The notes: a model not told the origin generated them from the letters alone. Numbered from the stretch's first letter, positions 27,030 through 35,754 are shown. The stretch is DNA of 48,686 nucleotides from Leptospira paudalimensis (GCF_026151345.1 NZ_JAMQPR010000004.1:1-48686), one strand, 5' to 3'. Numbers and translations: made by a program.

Positions 27030-27743
27030 ATGAAACACCCTTCAGCACTTCTCCAAACCAAGAACCTCGGAAAAACATACCAAGTTGGTGAAGTACCTCT
27101 CGTTGCCCTTCATTCCGTCAATGTCGATTTTTTTGAAGGGGAACTCGTTGTCATGTTAGGGGCATCAGGGTCTGGCAAATCTACCCTTCTCAATATTTTA
27201 GGTGGTTTGGATACAGCCACTACAGGCGAAGTTTTATTCCATGGAAACACATTAGCACTCGAGTCAGATGAAGGCCTTACACTCTACAGAAGGAACCATG
27301 TTGGATTTGTGTTTCAGTTCTATAACTTAATCCCAAGTTTGACAGCAGAAGAAAACGTAAGACTCGTGACCGATCTTTCAGAGAATTCAATGACACCTCT
27401 CGAAGCTCTCACTCTCGTAAAATTAGCAGAGAGAAAAGACCACTTCCCGGCCCAACTTTCAGGTGGCGAACAACAACGTGTGGCCATCGCACGAGCCATT
27501 GCCAAAAGACCGGAGCTCTTGTTATGTGATGAACCAACGGGAGCCTTGGATTTTAAAACAGGAAGGATTGTATTAGAAGCAATCACAGGGATCAACAAAG
27601 ACCTAGGAACCACAACTGTTGTGATCACCCATAATGAATCAATCGCTCAAATAGCAGACCGCATCATTCTCGTGAAAGACGGAACCATTGTTTCTGACGC
27701 AAAAAATCATCATAAAAAATCAGTATCCGAGGTGAGTTGGTGA
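27030..27743 (+). CDS. ABC transporter ATPase, LolD/MacB type
   Basis: This 237-residue ATPase has Walker [10 protein letters not shown] (about 44-52), the Q-loop [17 protein letters not shown], the signature [14 protein letters not shown], Walker [13 protein letters not shown] and the H-loop VITHN. It belongs to the class that powers FtsX-like permeases. The following permease overlaps it by 4 bases (GTGA), and a HlyD-type adaptor comes next, so the three form one export system. Substrate candidates include lipids, lipoproteins, peptides or a toxic compound. Confidence 0.95.
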   Translation: MKHPSALLQTKNLGKTYQVGEVPLVALHSVNVDFFEGELVVMLGASGSGKSTLLNILGGLDTATTGEVLFHGNTLALESDEGLTLYRRNHVGFVFQFYNLIPSLTAEENVRLVTDLSENSMTPLEALTLVKLAERKDHFPAQLSGGEQQRVAIARAIAKRPELLLCDEPTGALDFKTGRIVLEAITGINKDLGTTTVVITHNESIAQIADRIILVKDGTIVSDAKNHHKKSVSEVSW

Positions 27744-30088
27744 TCGGCTCTACTCTCAATTTAAAACTGTTACGAGATCTAAAAACGATCTCCTTACAAG
27801 GTTTAACCGTTGGACTTGTCATCGCTGCAGGTCTCAGTTATTTCTCCGCTTCCTGGTCCTCCTACTTTTCGTTATTACAAGCAAAGGAACAATTTTACAG
27901 CAAACAAAGTTTATGTGATGGGTTTGTGTATTTGAACCGGGCTCCAAATTTTTTGGAACGAAAAATTGCAGACCTTCCTGGGATTACCAGTTTCGAAACT
28001 AGGATTTCAAAAGAGATTGTTTTAGATTTTCCAACTGAAGTGTATCCTTCCGCAGCACAACTCTTGTCAGTCACAGACCACATCAATACCATCTATTTAA
28101 CGAAAGGTTCATTACCAAAACAAAACCAAGAAGTGGTGATCAGCGAAAGTTTTGCCAAAGCAAATGATTTAGAACCTGGCGCCGAATTATCGACCATCAT
28201 TGGAGGGAAACGTGTTCTTCTTACGGTCACAGGGATTGGACTCTCTCCAGAATTTGTCTATGTCTTTCGTCCAGGGAACCCTCTCCCTGATGACAAACAC
28301 TATGGAATCTTTTGGATGAAACGCGAGGCAATCGAAGCCAATTTTAATTTTGAATCCTCCTTCAATCAGGTGGTATTCCAACTCACAAAAGATCCATTGG
28401 ATCGAAAAAAAACATTACACGACTTAGATTTAATCCTCGAGGAATACGGTGGCCTTGGTGCCAAAGAACGGAAGTTTATCCCTTCGGAATCCTTTCTAAA
28501 CGATGAGTTTAGACAACTGAGGACAACGGCTGTCTTCCTACCTGGGATCTTCCTTGCTATCGCGGCCTTTTTATTACACATTATCTCCAATCGTCTCATC
28601 ACAAAAGAAAGGGAACAAATCGCAACCTTACGCGCGTTAGGATACACTGCCTTACAAATAGTTTTCCATTACCTAAAACTCATTTCGTTCATCACAGCGA
28701 TTAGTAGTTTACTTGGAATTTTCATTGGCTATCTGCTTGGGACTGCGATGACAAACTTATACGGAGAATTTTATAAATTCCCACATCTGGTTCCTGTATT
28801 CCCACCTCTTCTGATGTTGTTTAGTTTTTTCTTTGGAATTTTGATTGGAGGGATCGGTACTCTTTTTTCCTTATATAGCATCATCAAACTAGACCCTGCA
28901 CAAGCCATGCGCCCTGCTCCACCAGGGAAATATTCCATCGCATTTTGGGAATCATGGATCACTAATATGCAAACCATCCAACGAATGGTACTCCGAAACT
29001 TATTCAAACGACCCATGCGGACACTCTTAACCATCCTTGGTTTATCTACATCCATTATGATTATGATCATTGGAAACTTCATCCAAGATACCGTTGGATC
29101 TCTTTTGGATTTGCAGTTTAATACCATCCAACGGGAGACACTGACATTAACATTTCGGAATCCCATCTCAGAGTCTGTTTTATTCGAACTGAAAGAGATG
29201 GATGGAGTATTCCTCGCAGAAGGGCAAAGATCCATTCCGATTAAGATGACAAAGGATAGGAAAAGTAAAGACATTGTCCTCACAGGTCTACCTGACAATT
29301 CCGAATTAAGAAAAATCCTCGGACAGGATTTAAAACCCTTACAAATTCCAATCTCTGGAATCATGGTAAACCAAGACTTAGCAAAACGTATGGACATCCA
29401 TATGGGTGAAACGATTCAAATCGAAACACTCGATGGTGAAAAAAAGAAATTTTCTGTCCAAGTCACTTCCTTTGCCAATGAAATTTTGGGACAAGGTGTA
29501 TTCATAAACAAAGAGAATCTAAATCGTATCTTAGAGGAAGGGAATCTCATCAATACGGCTTTGTTAAAAACGGATCCAAACAAAGACATTGCGTTAATCA
29601 AAGAATTTAAAGATGATCCACTCGTCATAGGTCTTTTTTCCAAAACGGCCATCCTCAAAGGTTTCCAAGAAGTGATGCAGAGATCCTTACAATCTACCTC
29701 TGTCATCATCCTTATTTTTACTGTCATCATATCCATTGGAGTGATCTACAATACGGCAATGATCACTCTATCAGAAAGGATTTATGAATTAGGAAGTTTG
29801 CGGATTTTAGGATTCACGTTAAAAGAGGTATTTGCCATCATTGCTTGGGAATTATCATGGCAAATTCTATGTGCCATTCCCATTGGATGTATCTTTGGAT
29901 ACCAATTGGCAAATGTGATCTTAAATAGCAATGAAACAGAAGGGTTCCGAATTCCCGCAATGATTTACCCTTCTACGTACTATTATTCAATCCTACTTGC
30001 AGTATTCACAGCGGGCATTAGCTATTTGATTGTATTTAGAAAATTAAAAACCATGGATTTATTAAGTGTTTTAAAGGTAAGGGAGTAA
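27740..30088 (+). CDS. FtsX-like ABC permease with two FtsX domains
   Basis: This permease of about 782 residues has an N-terminal membrane anchor (about 15-38), a periplasmic MacB-type core domain (about 45-250) and an FtsX domain with helices at about 265-400. A repeated unit follows: anchor TLLTILGLSTSIMIMIIGNF, a second periplasmic domain, and FtsX helices at about 655-770. The duplicated build gives about eight helices, as in DevC/YbhN-type or DUF214 exporters, and means one polypeptide may replace a dimer. The GTG at 27740 is favoured because it overlaps the upstream stop; a TTG at 27737 is possible. Confidence 0.9.
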   Translation: MIGSTLNLKLLRDLKTISLQGLTVGLVIAAGLSYFSASWSSYFSLLQAKEQFYSKQSLCDGFVYLNRAPNFLERKIADLPGITSFETRISKEIVLDFPTEVYPSAAQLLSVTDHINTIYLTKGSLPKQNQEVVISESFAKANDLEPGAELSTIIGGKRVLLTVTGIGLSPEFVYVFRPGNPLPDDKHYGIFWMKREAIEANFNFESSFNQVVFQLTKDPLDRKKTLHDLDLILEEYGGLGAKERKFIPSESFLNDEFRQLRTTAVFLPGIFLAIAAFLLHIISNRLITKEREQIATLRALGYTALQIVFHYLKLISFITAISSLLGIFIGYLLGTAMTNLYGEFYKFPHLVPVFPPLLMLFSFFFGILIGGIGTLFSLYSIIKLDPAQAMRPAPPGKYSIAFWESWITNMQTIQRMVLRNLFKRPMRTLLTILGLSTSIMIMIIGNFIQDTVGSLLDLQFNTIQRETLTLTFRNPISESVLFELKEMDGVFLAEGQRSIPIKMTKDRKSKDIVLTGLPDNSELRKILGQDLKPLQIPISGIMVNQDLAKRMDIHMGETIQIETLDGEKKKFSVQVTSFANEILGQGVFINKENLNRILEEGNLINTALLKTDPNKDIALIKEFKDDPLVIGLFSKTAILKGFQEVMQRSLQSTSVIILIFTVIISIGVIYNTAMITLSERIYELGSLRILGFTLKEVFAIIAWELSWQILCAIPIGCIFGYQLANVILNSNETEGFRIPAMIYPSTYYYSILLAVFTAGISYLIVFRKLKTMDLLSVLKVRE

Positions 30089-30089
30089 A

Positions 30090-30965
30090 ATGATGCAAAT
30101 GGACTTCGTAGAAATTTTAAAATCTAAGAACGCAAAAATTGGAATTGGAGTTTTATTATTCTTAGGTTTCTCTTTTTTACTCTTACGTAAGAATCCCAAA
30201 CCAGTTGAAATTTCCCAAGTAACCAAAGGAACGTACCAACAAATCCTCTCCGTCCAAGGGAAATCAAAGATCAAAGAATTGTACACTGTGTATTCTCCAG
30301 TCAATGGGGTGATGCGAAGGGTGGAGCTCCATGCGGGTGACCAAGTGAAGAAAGGTATGACCTTACTCACTGTTGATTGGGACATTGTCAAAACAGTGAA
30401 GGCAAGTGCGAATGGCCATATCCTTAAAGTATACCGAGAAAGTGCAGGCCCAATCGCCATGGAAGAAAGGATCTTAGACTATGGTGACCTTTCGAAACTG
30501 GAAATCATTGCTTATGTTTTAACTGAAGATATGCCTGAGCTCACACTTGGTGACCCTGTGAATCTTTCTGGATTTGGGGATCAAATCTTAAAAGGGAAAA
30601 TCGCAAATATAGAACCCGCAGCCATTACCAAGATCTCTTCGCTTGGAGTGGAAGAACAAAGAGTTCCCATTTCGATCGCATTTGATCCACCAAATGGAAT
30701 GGGTGATGGTTATGAATTAGAATGTAAGATCATTCTCTTTGAAAAACCAAACTCGATTCTCATACCAAGTTCCGCACTCTTCCGACAAGATGACAAATGG
30801 GCAGTGTATACGGTTGAAAAGAAAAAGGCAACATTACGCTTTGTGACGGTAGAACACCAAAGTGAAGGGATTAGTCTCATCAAAGAAGGTTTGAAAGAAG
30901 GAGAATCCATCATTTTGTATCCAGGTGATGGGATCTCAAATGGAACAAAAGTAATCGCTGAGTAA
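30090..30965 (+). CDS. HlyD/MacA-type periplasmic adaptor, short form
   Basis: This 291-residue membrane-fusion protein has an N-terminal membrane anchor (IGIGVLLFLGFSFLLL). The split lipoyl domain follows (YSPVNGVMRRVELHAGDQVKKGMTLLTVD and ASANGHILKVYRESAGPIAMEERIL), then beta-barrel and membrane-proximal domains. The usual coiled-coil hairpin between the lipoyl halves is almost absent, so it could not bridge to a TolC protein in the normal manner. It starts one base after the permease stop. Together with the ATPase and permease it forms a three-part exporter. Confidence 0.88.
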   Translation: MMQMDFVEILKSKNAKIGIGVLLFLGFSFLLLRKNPKPVEISQVTKGTYQQILSVQGKSKIKELYTVYSPVNGVMRRVELHAGDQVKKGMTLLTVDWDIVKTVKASANGHILKVYRESAGPIAMEERILDYGDLSKLEIIAYVLTEDMPELTLGDPVNLSGFGDQILKGKIANIEPAAITKISSLGVEEQRVPISIAFDPPNGMGDGYELECKIILFEKPNSILIPSSALFRQDDKWAVYTVEKKKATLRFVTVEHQSEGISLIKEGLKEGESIILYPGDGISNGTKVIAE

Positions 30966-30968
30966 ACC

Positions 30969-32747
30969 TTATTTGCCTTTGGGCAGAGTGAAGTAAAATT
31001 TAGATCCCTTCCCTACTTCACTCTCCACAAAAATTTTCCCGTGATTTTTTTCGATAAATTCCTTACATAAGATCAAACCAAGAGTTGTGCCTCGTTCCCC
31101 TAAGGTTCCCGGCATACTCTTTTGTTTTGCATCGATTTGAAAGAACGTACTTCGAATTTCATCTGAAATCCCTGTTCCAAAATCTTCGACTTGGATGGAA
31201 ACATTCCCATCAATTGGTTTCGCTGAAACGATCACCTGTCCACCGACATGAGAATACTTAATCGCATTGGATACTAAGTTTCTTAAAATCGTTTCCAACA
31301 TATTCTCATCTGCAAAAACAACAGTGTCATTCTCAACTAAGTTCTGAATGCGTATCCCTTTATTTTCCGTCATAAACGTAAAGTAAGAGATAACAGTATC
31401 CACCAATGATTTTACAGATACATTTTCTGGTAAAAATGAAATCTCATTGGTTTGAGACCTAGCCCAAGTTAATAAATTTTCAAGTAACGCATAAACCTCA
31501 CCGGATGATTGGTATAAAATATTCAGATCATTTCGCATCCGTTTCGGAGACCTAGTCTCCATATCTTCCATTAACATACCAATAAACGTGTTCATGCCAC
31601 CAATAGGTCCCTTTAGGTCATGAGATATGATGGAGAAAAATTTATCTTTTGTTTGGTTTAATAATTGCAGTTCCTTAAAATAATGATTCATCTCCGCTTG
31701 TGATTTTTTCCTTCCATCAATATCACGAGAGACACCGAGTAATTCTATTTCAGAGTTTTGGTTCTTTTGAAAGACAGTATTGGCTTCAATCCAGATCGTA
31801 GATCCATCTTTTCGCACTTGTTCCAATTCATATGCATACGGGATTTTCATACCGGAATACCGAAAATCTTCCATACGGGGGAGGAGCAGTTCCTTCAATT
31901 GCAGATAAGAATCTTGTGTGAATGTATTCGATAAGTGGTGATCCGATGCTTCCTGAATGGTATACCCAGTCACTTGCGTGATGGAAGGACTCACATAGGT
32001 AAACTTTTCTAAATCAAAATTCCAAACCCAAATGATATCGGTAGAATTTTCGGCGAGTGATTTATATTTCTCTTCGTCTTGGATTTGGCCTTTGATAAAA
32101 ATATCAATGCATAGCAATAAAAAGCCGAATGTCATTAGCACAGAAATAATATAAAAAAATAAATAAGTAACGTCTTGGATCGGACCTTTCCCAAAAGCAA
32201 TTTGAGTGACTGAGACTTCTGTAAATGCATAAACGAGCGATCGACCTAACAGAAATAAACCACTGAAGAGAAAAAAATAAAACAGAAAGTTTCCTGTTAG
32301 CTGTTGTTTCCTATTTTCTACAAAGATCGTTTTTGCTGTGAGAAGGAAATAGACACTCGGAAATATGGAAAGAATCGAGATTCGGTATTGTTGTGGGAAG
32401 GTTGAAAACTGGTAGAGGGCTATCGTGACAAAGAACACCACTGCAAAAAAAACACTTACTTTCCAATTTGATTTTTTCCCAAATAAATTCACAATGATCG
32501 CATGGTAAGATACAATTGATAAGAAGATGAAAGTATTTCCAAAACTAATGGAGATCCAATCAGGGATTTGACCGCGAAGAGCCCCCATCACAATCCATCC
32601 AATGCCTTGCAACAAAGTCGCAAGGGACCATGCCTTCACCATCCTGAGTTTTTTAAAATAATAACCCGATGCAAACCAGAGTCCAAGAGACATCATAAGA
32701 CATCCGACAATATTAATGAATACAACTGTTCTTGGATCTAAGTTCAT
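30969..32747 (-). CDS. PAS-domain sensor histidine kinase with membrane N-terminus
   Basis: This 592-residue kinase has about seven N-terminal hydrophobic helices (about 10-220), a PAS domain (about 230-350: YKSLAENSTDIIWVWNFD) ending in LGVSRDIDGRKK, a HisKA box FFSIISHDLKGPIG (His376) and HATPase_c (N box LVSNAIKYS, G1 DFGTGIS, G2 GTTLGL). There is no adjacent response regulator. The ATG at 32747 is chosen because the longer reading would start on TTG without a ribosome site. It converges on the exporter operon with a 3-base gap. Confidence 0.9.
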   Translation of the reverse strand: MNLDPRTVVFINIVGCLMMSLGLWFASGYYFKKLRMVKAWSLATLLQGIGWIVMGALRGQIPDWISISFGNTFIFLSIVSYHAIIVNLFGKKSNWKVSVFFAVVFFVTIALYQFSTFPQQYRISILSIFPSVYFLLTAKTIFVENRKQQLTGNFLFYFFLFSGLFLLGRSLVYAFTEVSVTQIAFGKGPIQDVTYLFFYIISVLMTFGFLLLCIDIFIKGQIQDEEKYKSLAENSTDIIWVWNFDLEKFTYVSPSITQVTGYTIQEASDHHLSNTFTQDSYLQLKELLLPRMEDFRYSGMKIPYAYELEQVRKDGSTIWIEANTVFQKNQNSEIELLGVSRDIDGRKKSQAEMNHYFKELQLLNQTKDKFFSIISHDLKGPIGGMNTFIGMLMEDMETRSPKRMRNDLNILYQSSGEVYALLENLLTWARSQTNEISFLPENVSVKSLVDTVISYFTFMTENKGIRIQNLVENDTVVFADENMLETILRNLVSNAIKYSHVGGQVIVSAKPIDGNVSIQVEDFGTGISDEIRSTFFQIDAKQKSMPGTLGERGTTLGLILCKEFIEKNHGKIFVESEVGKGSKFYFTLPKGK

Positions 32748-32894
32748 GAAGTGCGAAAAGATAACGAGTATTTGTATAGAAAAATGACAAGATGCGAAAC
32801 GCAACTCATTTTAAATCCCTATTAGAGATTGTGATTCAATTCAGAATGATTCCAATCTAGTAGTTCCACTAGAAAAGGTTGGAACAAATTCAGT

Positions 32895-33449
32895 TTAGGT
32901 CAAACGAGTGTTATAAAACAAACGATTAAAGAGGATTGTGAGTGATTCTCTAAATGGATCGTTTTGGTTTTGTTTGGTTCTAACCTTCGATCCTTTCCGC
33001 GGCTTGTTGGAAACAGAGAGTGCGTTCCCATGAATGAAATCAATTAAAATGTCACGAGTGAGTTCTGGATTCTCGTATGGACTTGAGGATTGGATCAAAT
33101 CCAAAATCAAATCATTTAACAGTTTCACTGCCGGATATTCCTTGTTTGGACTTTGGATCAGATACAATGACAAATCAATGTATTGGATAAAAAACGATCT
33201 ATATTCGATAAGAACTGATTCCAGTTTTTCCTTCTCTTTCGCTCTTCCTTCCTCCAATTGTAATCCCTCATAAAATTTGCGAAAGACCACATCCACAAGT
33301 TCCGCCAATAGTTGGTCTTTATTTTTGAAGTAATAGTAGATTGTCATCGGATCGATTGATAATTTTTCTGCGAGTTTTCGCATACTAAAGGATTTTAACC
33401 CTTCTTTTTTTAGCAAACGTAAGGCCTGATTTGTGATTTTTTCTTTCAT
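32895..33449 (-). CDS. TetR-family repressor next to DHFR-family gene
   Basis: This 184-residue protein has a TetR_N domain starting at residue 2: ITNQALRLLKKEGLKSFSMRKLAEKLSIDPMTIYYYFKNKDQLL. Its C-terminal domain resembles the TetR_C_1 type. The ATG at 33449 leaves a 29-bp gap to the divergent gene, and this gap is almost wholly a perfect 19-bp palindrome. It should repress both genes. The small-molecule ligand is unknown. Confidence 0.9.
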   Translation of the reverse strand: MKEKITNQALRLLKKEGLKSFSMRKLAEKLSIDPMTIYYYFKNKDQLLAELVDVVFRKFYEGLQLEEGRAKEKEKLESVLIEYRSFFIQYIDLSLYLIQSPNKEYPAVKLLNDLILDLIQSSSPYENPELTRDILIDFIHGNALSVSNKPRKGSKVRTKQNQNDPFRESLTILFNRLFYNTRLT

Positions 33450-33459
33450 TTTCAGAATA

Positions 33460-33478
33460 ATTTCTACAGTGTAGAAAT
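33460..33478. promoter_or_regulatory. Perfect 19-bp TetR operator
   Basis: ATTTCTACAGTGTAGAAAT has perfect 9-bp arms around one central base. It ends on the base before the ATG of the DHFR-family gene and lies 11 bp from the start of the tetR gene. Confidence 0.8.
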
Positions 33479-34015
33479 ATGATATCATTGAAAGCATATA
33501 TTGCAAGTAGCCTAGACGGATTTATTGCAAAAAAAGATGGATCTGTCGACTGGCTTCACGCGGAAAAATACCAACTAGAAAACGAAGACTTCGGATATGA
33601 GAAGTTTATGGAATCCATCGATTGTATCGTGATGGGTCGAATCACGTTTGAAACTGTTTTACAGTTCGAACCCTATCCGTTCGAAAACGTACCTGTCATC
33701 GTGGTATCAAACAATCCAAACTACCAAATCGAATCGAAACATCAGATTACGATTTTCACTCGCCCATTACGAGAACTCATAGCTTTTCTCGAATCGAACC
33801 AGTACCAAAATGTCTATGTGGACGGTGGGAAACTCATTCAGTCGTTTCTGAAAGAATCCCTATTGGATGAAATCACAATCACTCAAATTCCAATAATACT
33901 TGGAAGTGGGATCCCACTCTTTAATGGTATTGAGAGAGAGATTGATCTTAAACATAGAAAAACACAAACCTTTCCCAATGGATTTGTCCAAACTGAATAT
34001 GAGATTGTGAAATAA
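33479..34015 (+). CDS. Dihydrofolate reductase-family protein (RibD C-terminal type)
   Basis: This 178-residue protein has the family opening LKAYIASSLDGFIAKKDGSVDWL, then IVMGRITFETVL and VYVDGGKLIQSFLKESLLDEITITQIPIILGSGIPLF. These are NADPH-dependent reductases related to RibD/YyaP; the real substrate is usually unknown. The ATG lies directly against a TetR operator with no room for a ribosome site or promoter in the gap. The mRNA is either leaderless or starts inside the divergent tetR gene. Confidence 0.9.
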   Translation: MISLKAYIASSLDGFIAKKDGSVDWLHAEKYQLENEDFGYEKFMESIDCIVMGRITFETVLQFEPYPFENVPVIVVSNNPNYQIESKHQITIFTRPLRELIAFLESNQYQNVYVDGGKLIQSFLKESLLDEITITQIPIILGSGIPLFNGIEREIDLKHRKTQTFPNGFVQTEYEIVK

Positions 34016-34020
34016 GGGAT

Positions 34021-34036
34021 GTTATGTGCAAAGACG
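34021..34036. repeat. Cassette-boundary motif, left copy
   Basis: GTTATGTGCAAAGACG lies 5 bases after the stop of the DHFR-family gene. It differs by one base from 34954-34969, and both precede a toxin-antitoxin promoter. It resembles the start of an integron cassette (G|TT) but departs from GTTRRRY. Confidence 0.55.
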
Positions 34037-34109
34037 GTCAAGTGAATGTTAAATATTAAAATTCCTAATTTAAGACGACTATGAAAGACAATTTCTACAG
34101 GAAAATCAA

Positions 34110-34146
34110 TTGACAAAAGTGGTCACAATGGTCACAATTTTATATT
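34110..34146 (+). promoter_or_regulatory. Promoter/operator of toxin-antitoxin pair 1
   Basis: TTGACA (34110-34115) is a perfect -35. It is followed by a tandem 9-bp repeat GGTCACAAT GGTCACAAT (34121-34138), the likely antitoxin operator, covering the expected -10. The ATG is at 34147, with no clear ribosome site. Confidence 0.55.
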
Positions 34147-34452
34147 ATGATATCGGTCGGAATTCGCGAATTAAAATCTCACCTTAGCCAGTATATCGAA
34201 TTAGTTAAAAATGGCGAAAATGTGCTCATAACAGAGCACAACAGAGTGGTTGCAGAACTCAAATATCCCGAAAAAGAAAACTCCGACAATAATGTACAAA
34301 AAATTCTGAATCAACTTGCAAGCGAAGGAAAATTAATTCCTGCTAAACGAAAATCCACACAAATTAGTAAAATTCAAAAACAAAACCTAACTCATAAAAA
34401 ACAAGGTGATTGGTGGGCCTTATACCAAGACTCAAAAGAAGATAAGTTTTAA
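34147..34452 (+). CDS. Phd/YefM-type antitoxin
   Basis: This 101-residue antitoxin begins with the Phd/YefM fold MISVGIRELKSHLSQYIELVKNGENVLITEHNRVVAEL. That fold binds DNA and represses the operon. Its C-terminal half is basic and Gln/Lys-rich and should wrap the toxin. It precedes the PIN toxin by 5 bases. The upstream GGTCACAAT tandem repeat is the probable operator. Confidence 0.88.
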   Translation: MISVGIRELKSHLSQYIELVKNGENVLITEHNRVVAELKYPEKENSDNNVQKILNQLASEGKLIPAKRKSTQISKIQKQNLTHKKQGDWWALYQDSKEDKF

Positions 34453-34457
34453 TATAA

Positions 34458-34895
34458 ATGATCTACTATATTGAAACTAGTATTATACTTTCTATCATTC
34501 TAGGGGATCATTTTAACGATAAGGCAGTAAAAATTTGGAATGCTCCTAGCGAAAAAGTGAGTTCTATCCTTACCATAATAGAAGCGACTATAGTTTTAAG
34601 AAGATTCTTTAAAAATAACAAAAAGAACCTTTCTGCGCAATGGCTTTCAAAGCATGAAAAACTTCTAAAAGAATTACTTTCTGAATGTTCCTTAATGAAA
34701 ATTGACGAGAGTATTCAATCAATCATTGAATTAAAAAAGGAAATTGCAGATTGTAGGTCTTTAGATGGTATCCATGTTGCAACTGCAATTTTTTTAAAAG
34801 ATGTTATGCATTCATCAAACTTTGCATTTCATAGTTTTGATACTAGAGTCAATGAAGTAGCGGCAAAATTCGGATTAAGACCAGACGTCGCATAA
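34458..34895 (+). CDS. vapC: VapC-like PIN-domain toxin 1
   Basis: This 145-residue PIN ribonuclease would cleave RNA when freed from its antitoxin. The first acidic motif reads YYIETSIIL, with Glu where VapC usually has Asp. The second acidic position is in TIIEATIVLRR, and the third in SLDGIHVATAIFL. SFDTRVNEVAAKFGL supplies the last motif. The stop codon lies inside the GCATAAC motif at 34890-34896, as with integron cassette genes. Confidence 0.87.
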   Translation: MIYYIETSIILSIILGDHFNDKAVKIWNAPSEKVSSILTIIEATIVLRRFFKNNKKNLSAQWLSKHEKLLKELLSECSLMKIDESIQSIIELKKEIADCRSLDGIHVATAIFLKDVMHSSNFAFHSFDTRVNEVAAKFGLRPDVA

Positions 34896-34969
34896 CATCG
34901 TGTGGAAGCTGTACAACCGGACTTAAGGCTAGGGAACATCGTCTCTTTCAAAAGTTATGCGCAAAGACG
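34889..34969. repeat. attC-like inverted-repeat element between the two toxin-antitoxin pairs
   Basis: CGCATAAC (34889-34896) and GTTATGCG (34954-34961) are perfect 8-bp inverted arms 57 bases apart, and the right arm continues as GCAAAGACG like 34021-34036. The left arm contains the stop codon of toxin 1. AACATCGT occurs twice inside (34894-34901, 34935-34942). Size and layout fit an attC site, but the core GTTATGC is not the classical GTTRRRY. Confidence 0.5.
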
Positions 34970-35005
34970 AAAAAAACTCTAGTCCGAGAAAAAGAAAAAT
35001 AGGAC

Positions 35006-35033
35006 TTGACTGTAATACACTTCCGTATTACAT
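35006..35033 (+). promoter_or_regulatory. Promoter/operator of toxin-antitoxin pair 2
   Basis: TTGACT (35006-35011) and TTACAT (35028-35033) form a promoter with 16-bp spacing. TGTAATAC (35011-35018) and GTATTACA (35025-35032) form a perfect 8-bp inverted repeat that covers the -10, as expected for a ribbon-helix-helix autorepressor. Confidence 0.72.
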
Positions 35034-35041
35034 TTTTAATT

Positions 35042-35302
35042 ATGATCAGCCTACGCCTGCCTCCAGAACTAGAAAGAAAACTAGATTCATTTGCAAAATC
35101 TGAAGGGAAAAGTCGCACAGAAATAGTGAAGGAATCGATTCTGCACTATATCAAAAGTCATGGGAATAACAAAACTCCCTATGAATTAGGTTTAGATTTG
35201 TTTGGAAAATATGATTCTGGGAATTCTGATTTAGCAGAGAATCGAAAAGTTTACCTACAGAAAGCAATCGGAAAGAAGAATGAAAAACGTAGCTCTCATT
35301 GA
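35042..35302 (+). CDS. Ribbon-helix-helix antitoxin
   Basis: This 86-residue protein has an N-terminal ribbon-helix-helix: MISLRLPPELERKLDSFAKSEGKSRTEIVKESILHYI. The C-terminal half should bind the toxin. The ATG at 35042 lies just after a promoter with a perfect inverted repeat. It overlaps the toxin gene by 23 bases, which suggests coupled translation. Confidence 0.9.
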   Translation: MISLRLPPELERKLDSFAKSEGKSRTEIVKESILHYIKSHGNNKTPYELGLDLFGKYDSGNSDLAENRKVYLQKAIGKKNEKRSSH

Positions 35303-35696
35303 TTCTGGTCCTATCATTGCGTTATTCAATTCGAAAGATAAGTTCCACAAACAGACTCTAAAATTTCTTAAATCTTATCATGGTGAATTAGTATCTTCGT
35401 GGCCAGTGATTACCGAAGTTATCTATCTGCTTTCTTTCTCAGTTGAAGCACAATCAGACTTTCTTGAATGGATTGAAAGAGGAAGTATCAAAATATTTGA
35501 TTTAAATATCGAGGATCTTAAATATATTAAAAATCGAATGAGAAAGTATTCAGATCTACCTATGGATTTAGCTGATGCTTCCTTAATGTGTATTTCGGAA
35601 AAAATGGGAATCGAACGAATCGTTAGTATTGATTCAGACTTCTCGATTTACAAAAACTTAAAAGGGAAATTTTTACAAAACCTTTTTAAAGTTTAA
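35280..35696 (+). CDS. vapC: VapC-like PIN-domain toxin 2
   Basis: This 138-residue PIN protein has the first acidic motif ALIDSGPIIALFN, the second in SSWPVITEVIYLL, the third in LPMDLADASLMCIS and the last in IVSIDSDFSIY. All catalytic Asp/Glu are present, unlike toxin 1. It pairs with the ribbon-helix-helix antitoxin. A GCATAAC motif (35709-35715) lies 12 bases after its stop, but its right-hand partner is missing. Confidence 0.9.
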   Translation: MKNVALIDSGPIIALFNSKDKFHKQTLKFLKSYHGELVSSWPVITEVIYLLSFSVEAQSDFLEWIERGSIKIFDLNIEDLKYIKNRMRKYSDLPMDLADASLMCISEKMGIERIVSIDSDFSIYKNLKGKFLQNLFKV

Positions 35697-35754
35697 ATCC
35701 GACCAAGTGCATAACAGCATTTTGAGAAGGTGCACATACGATAGAAATAGACTC

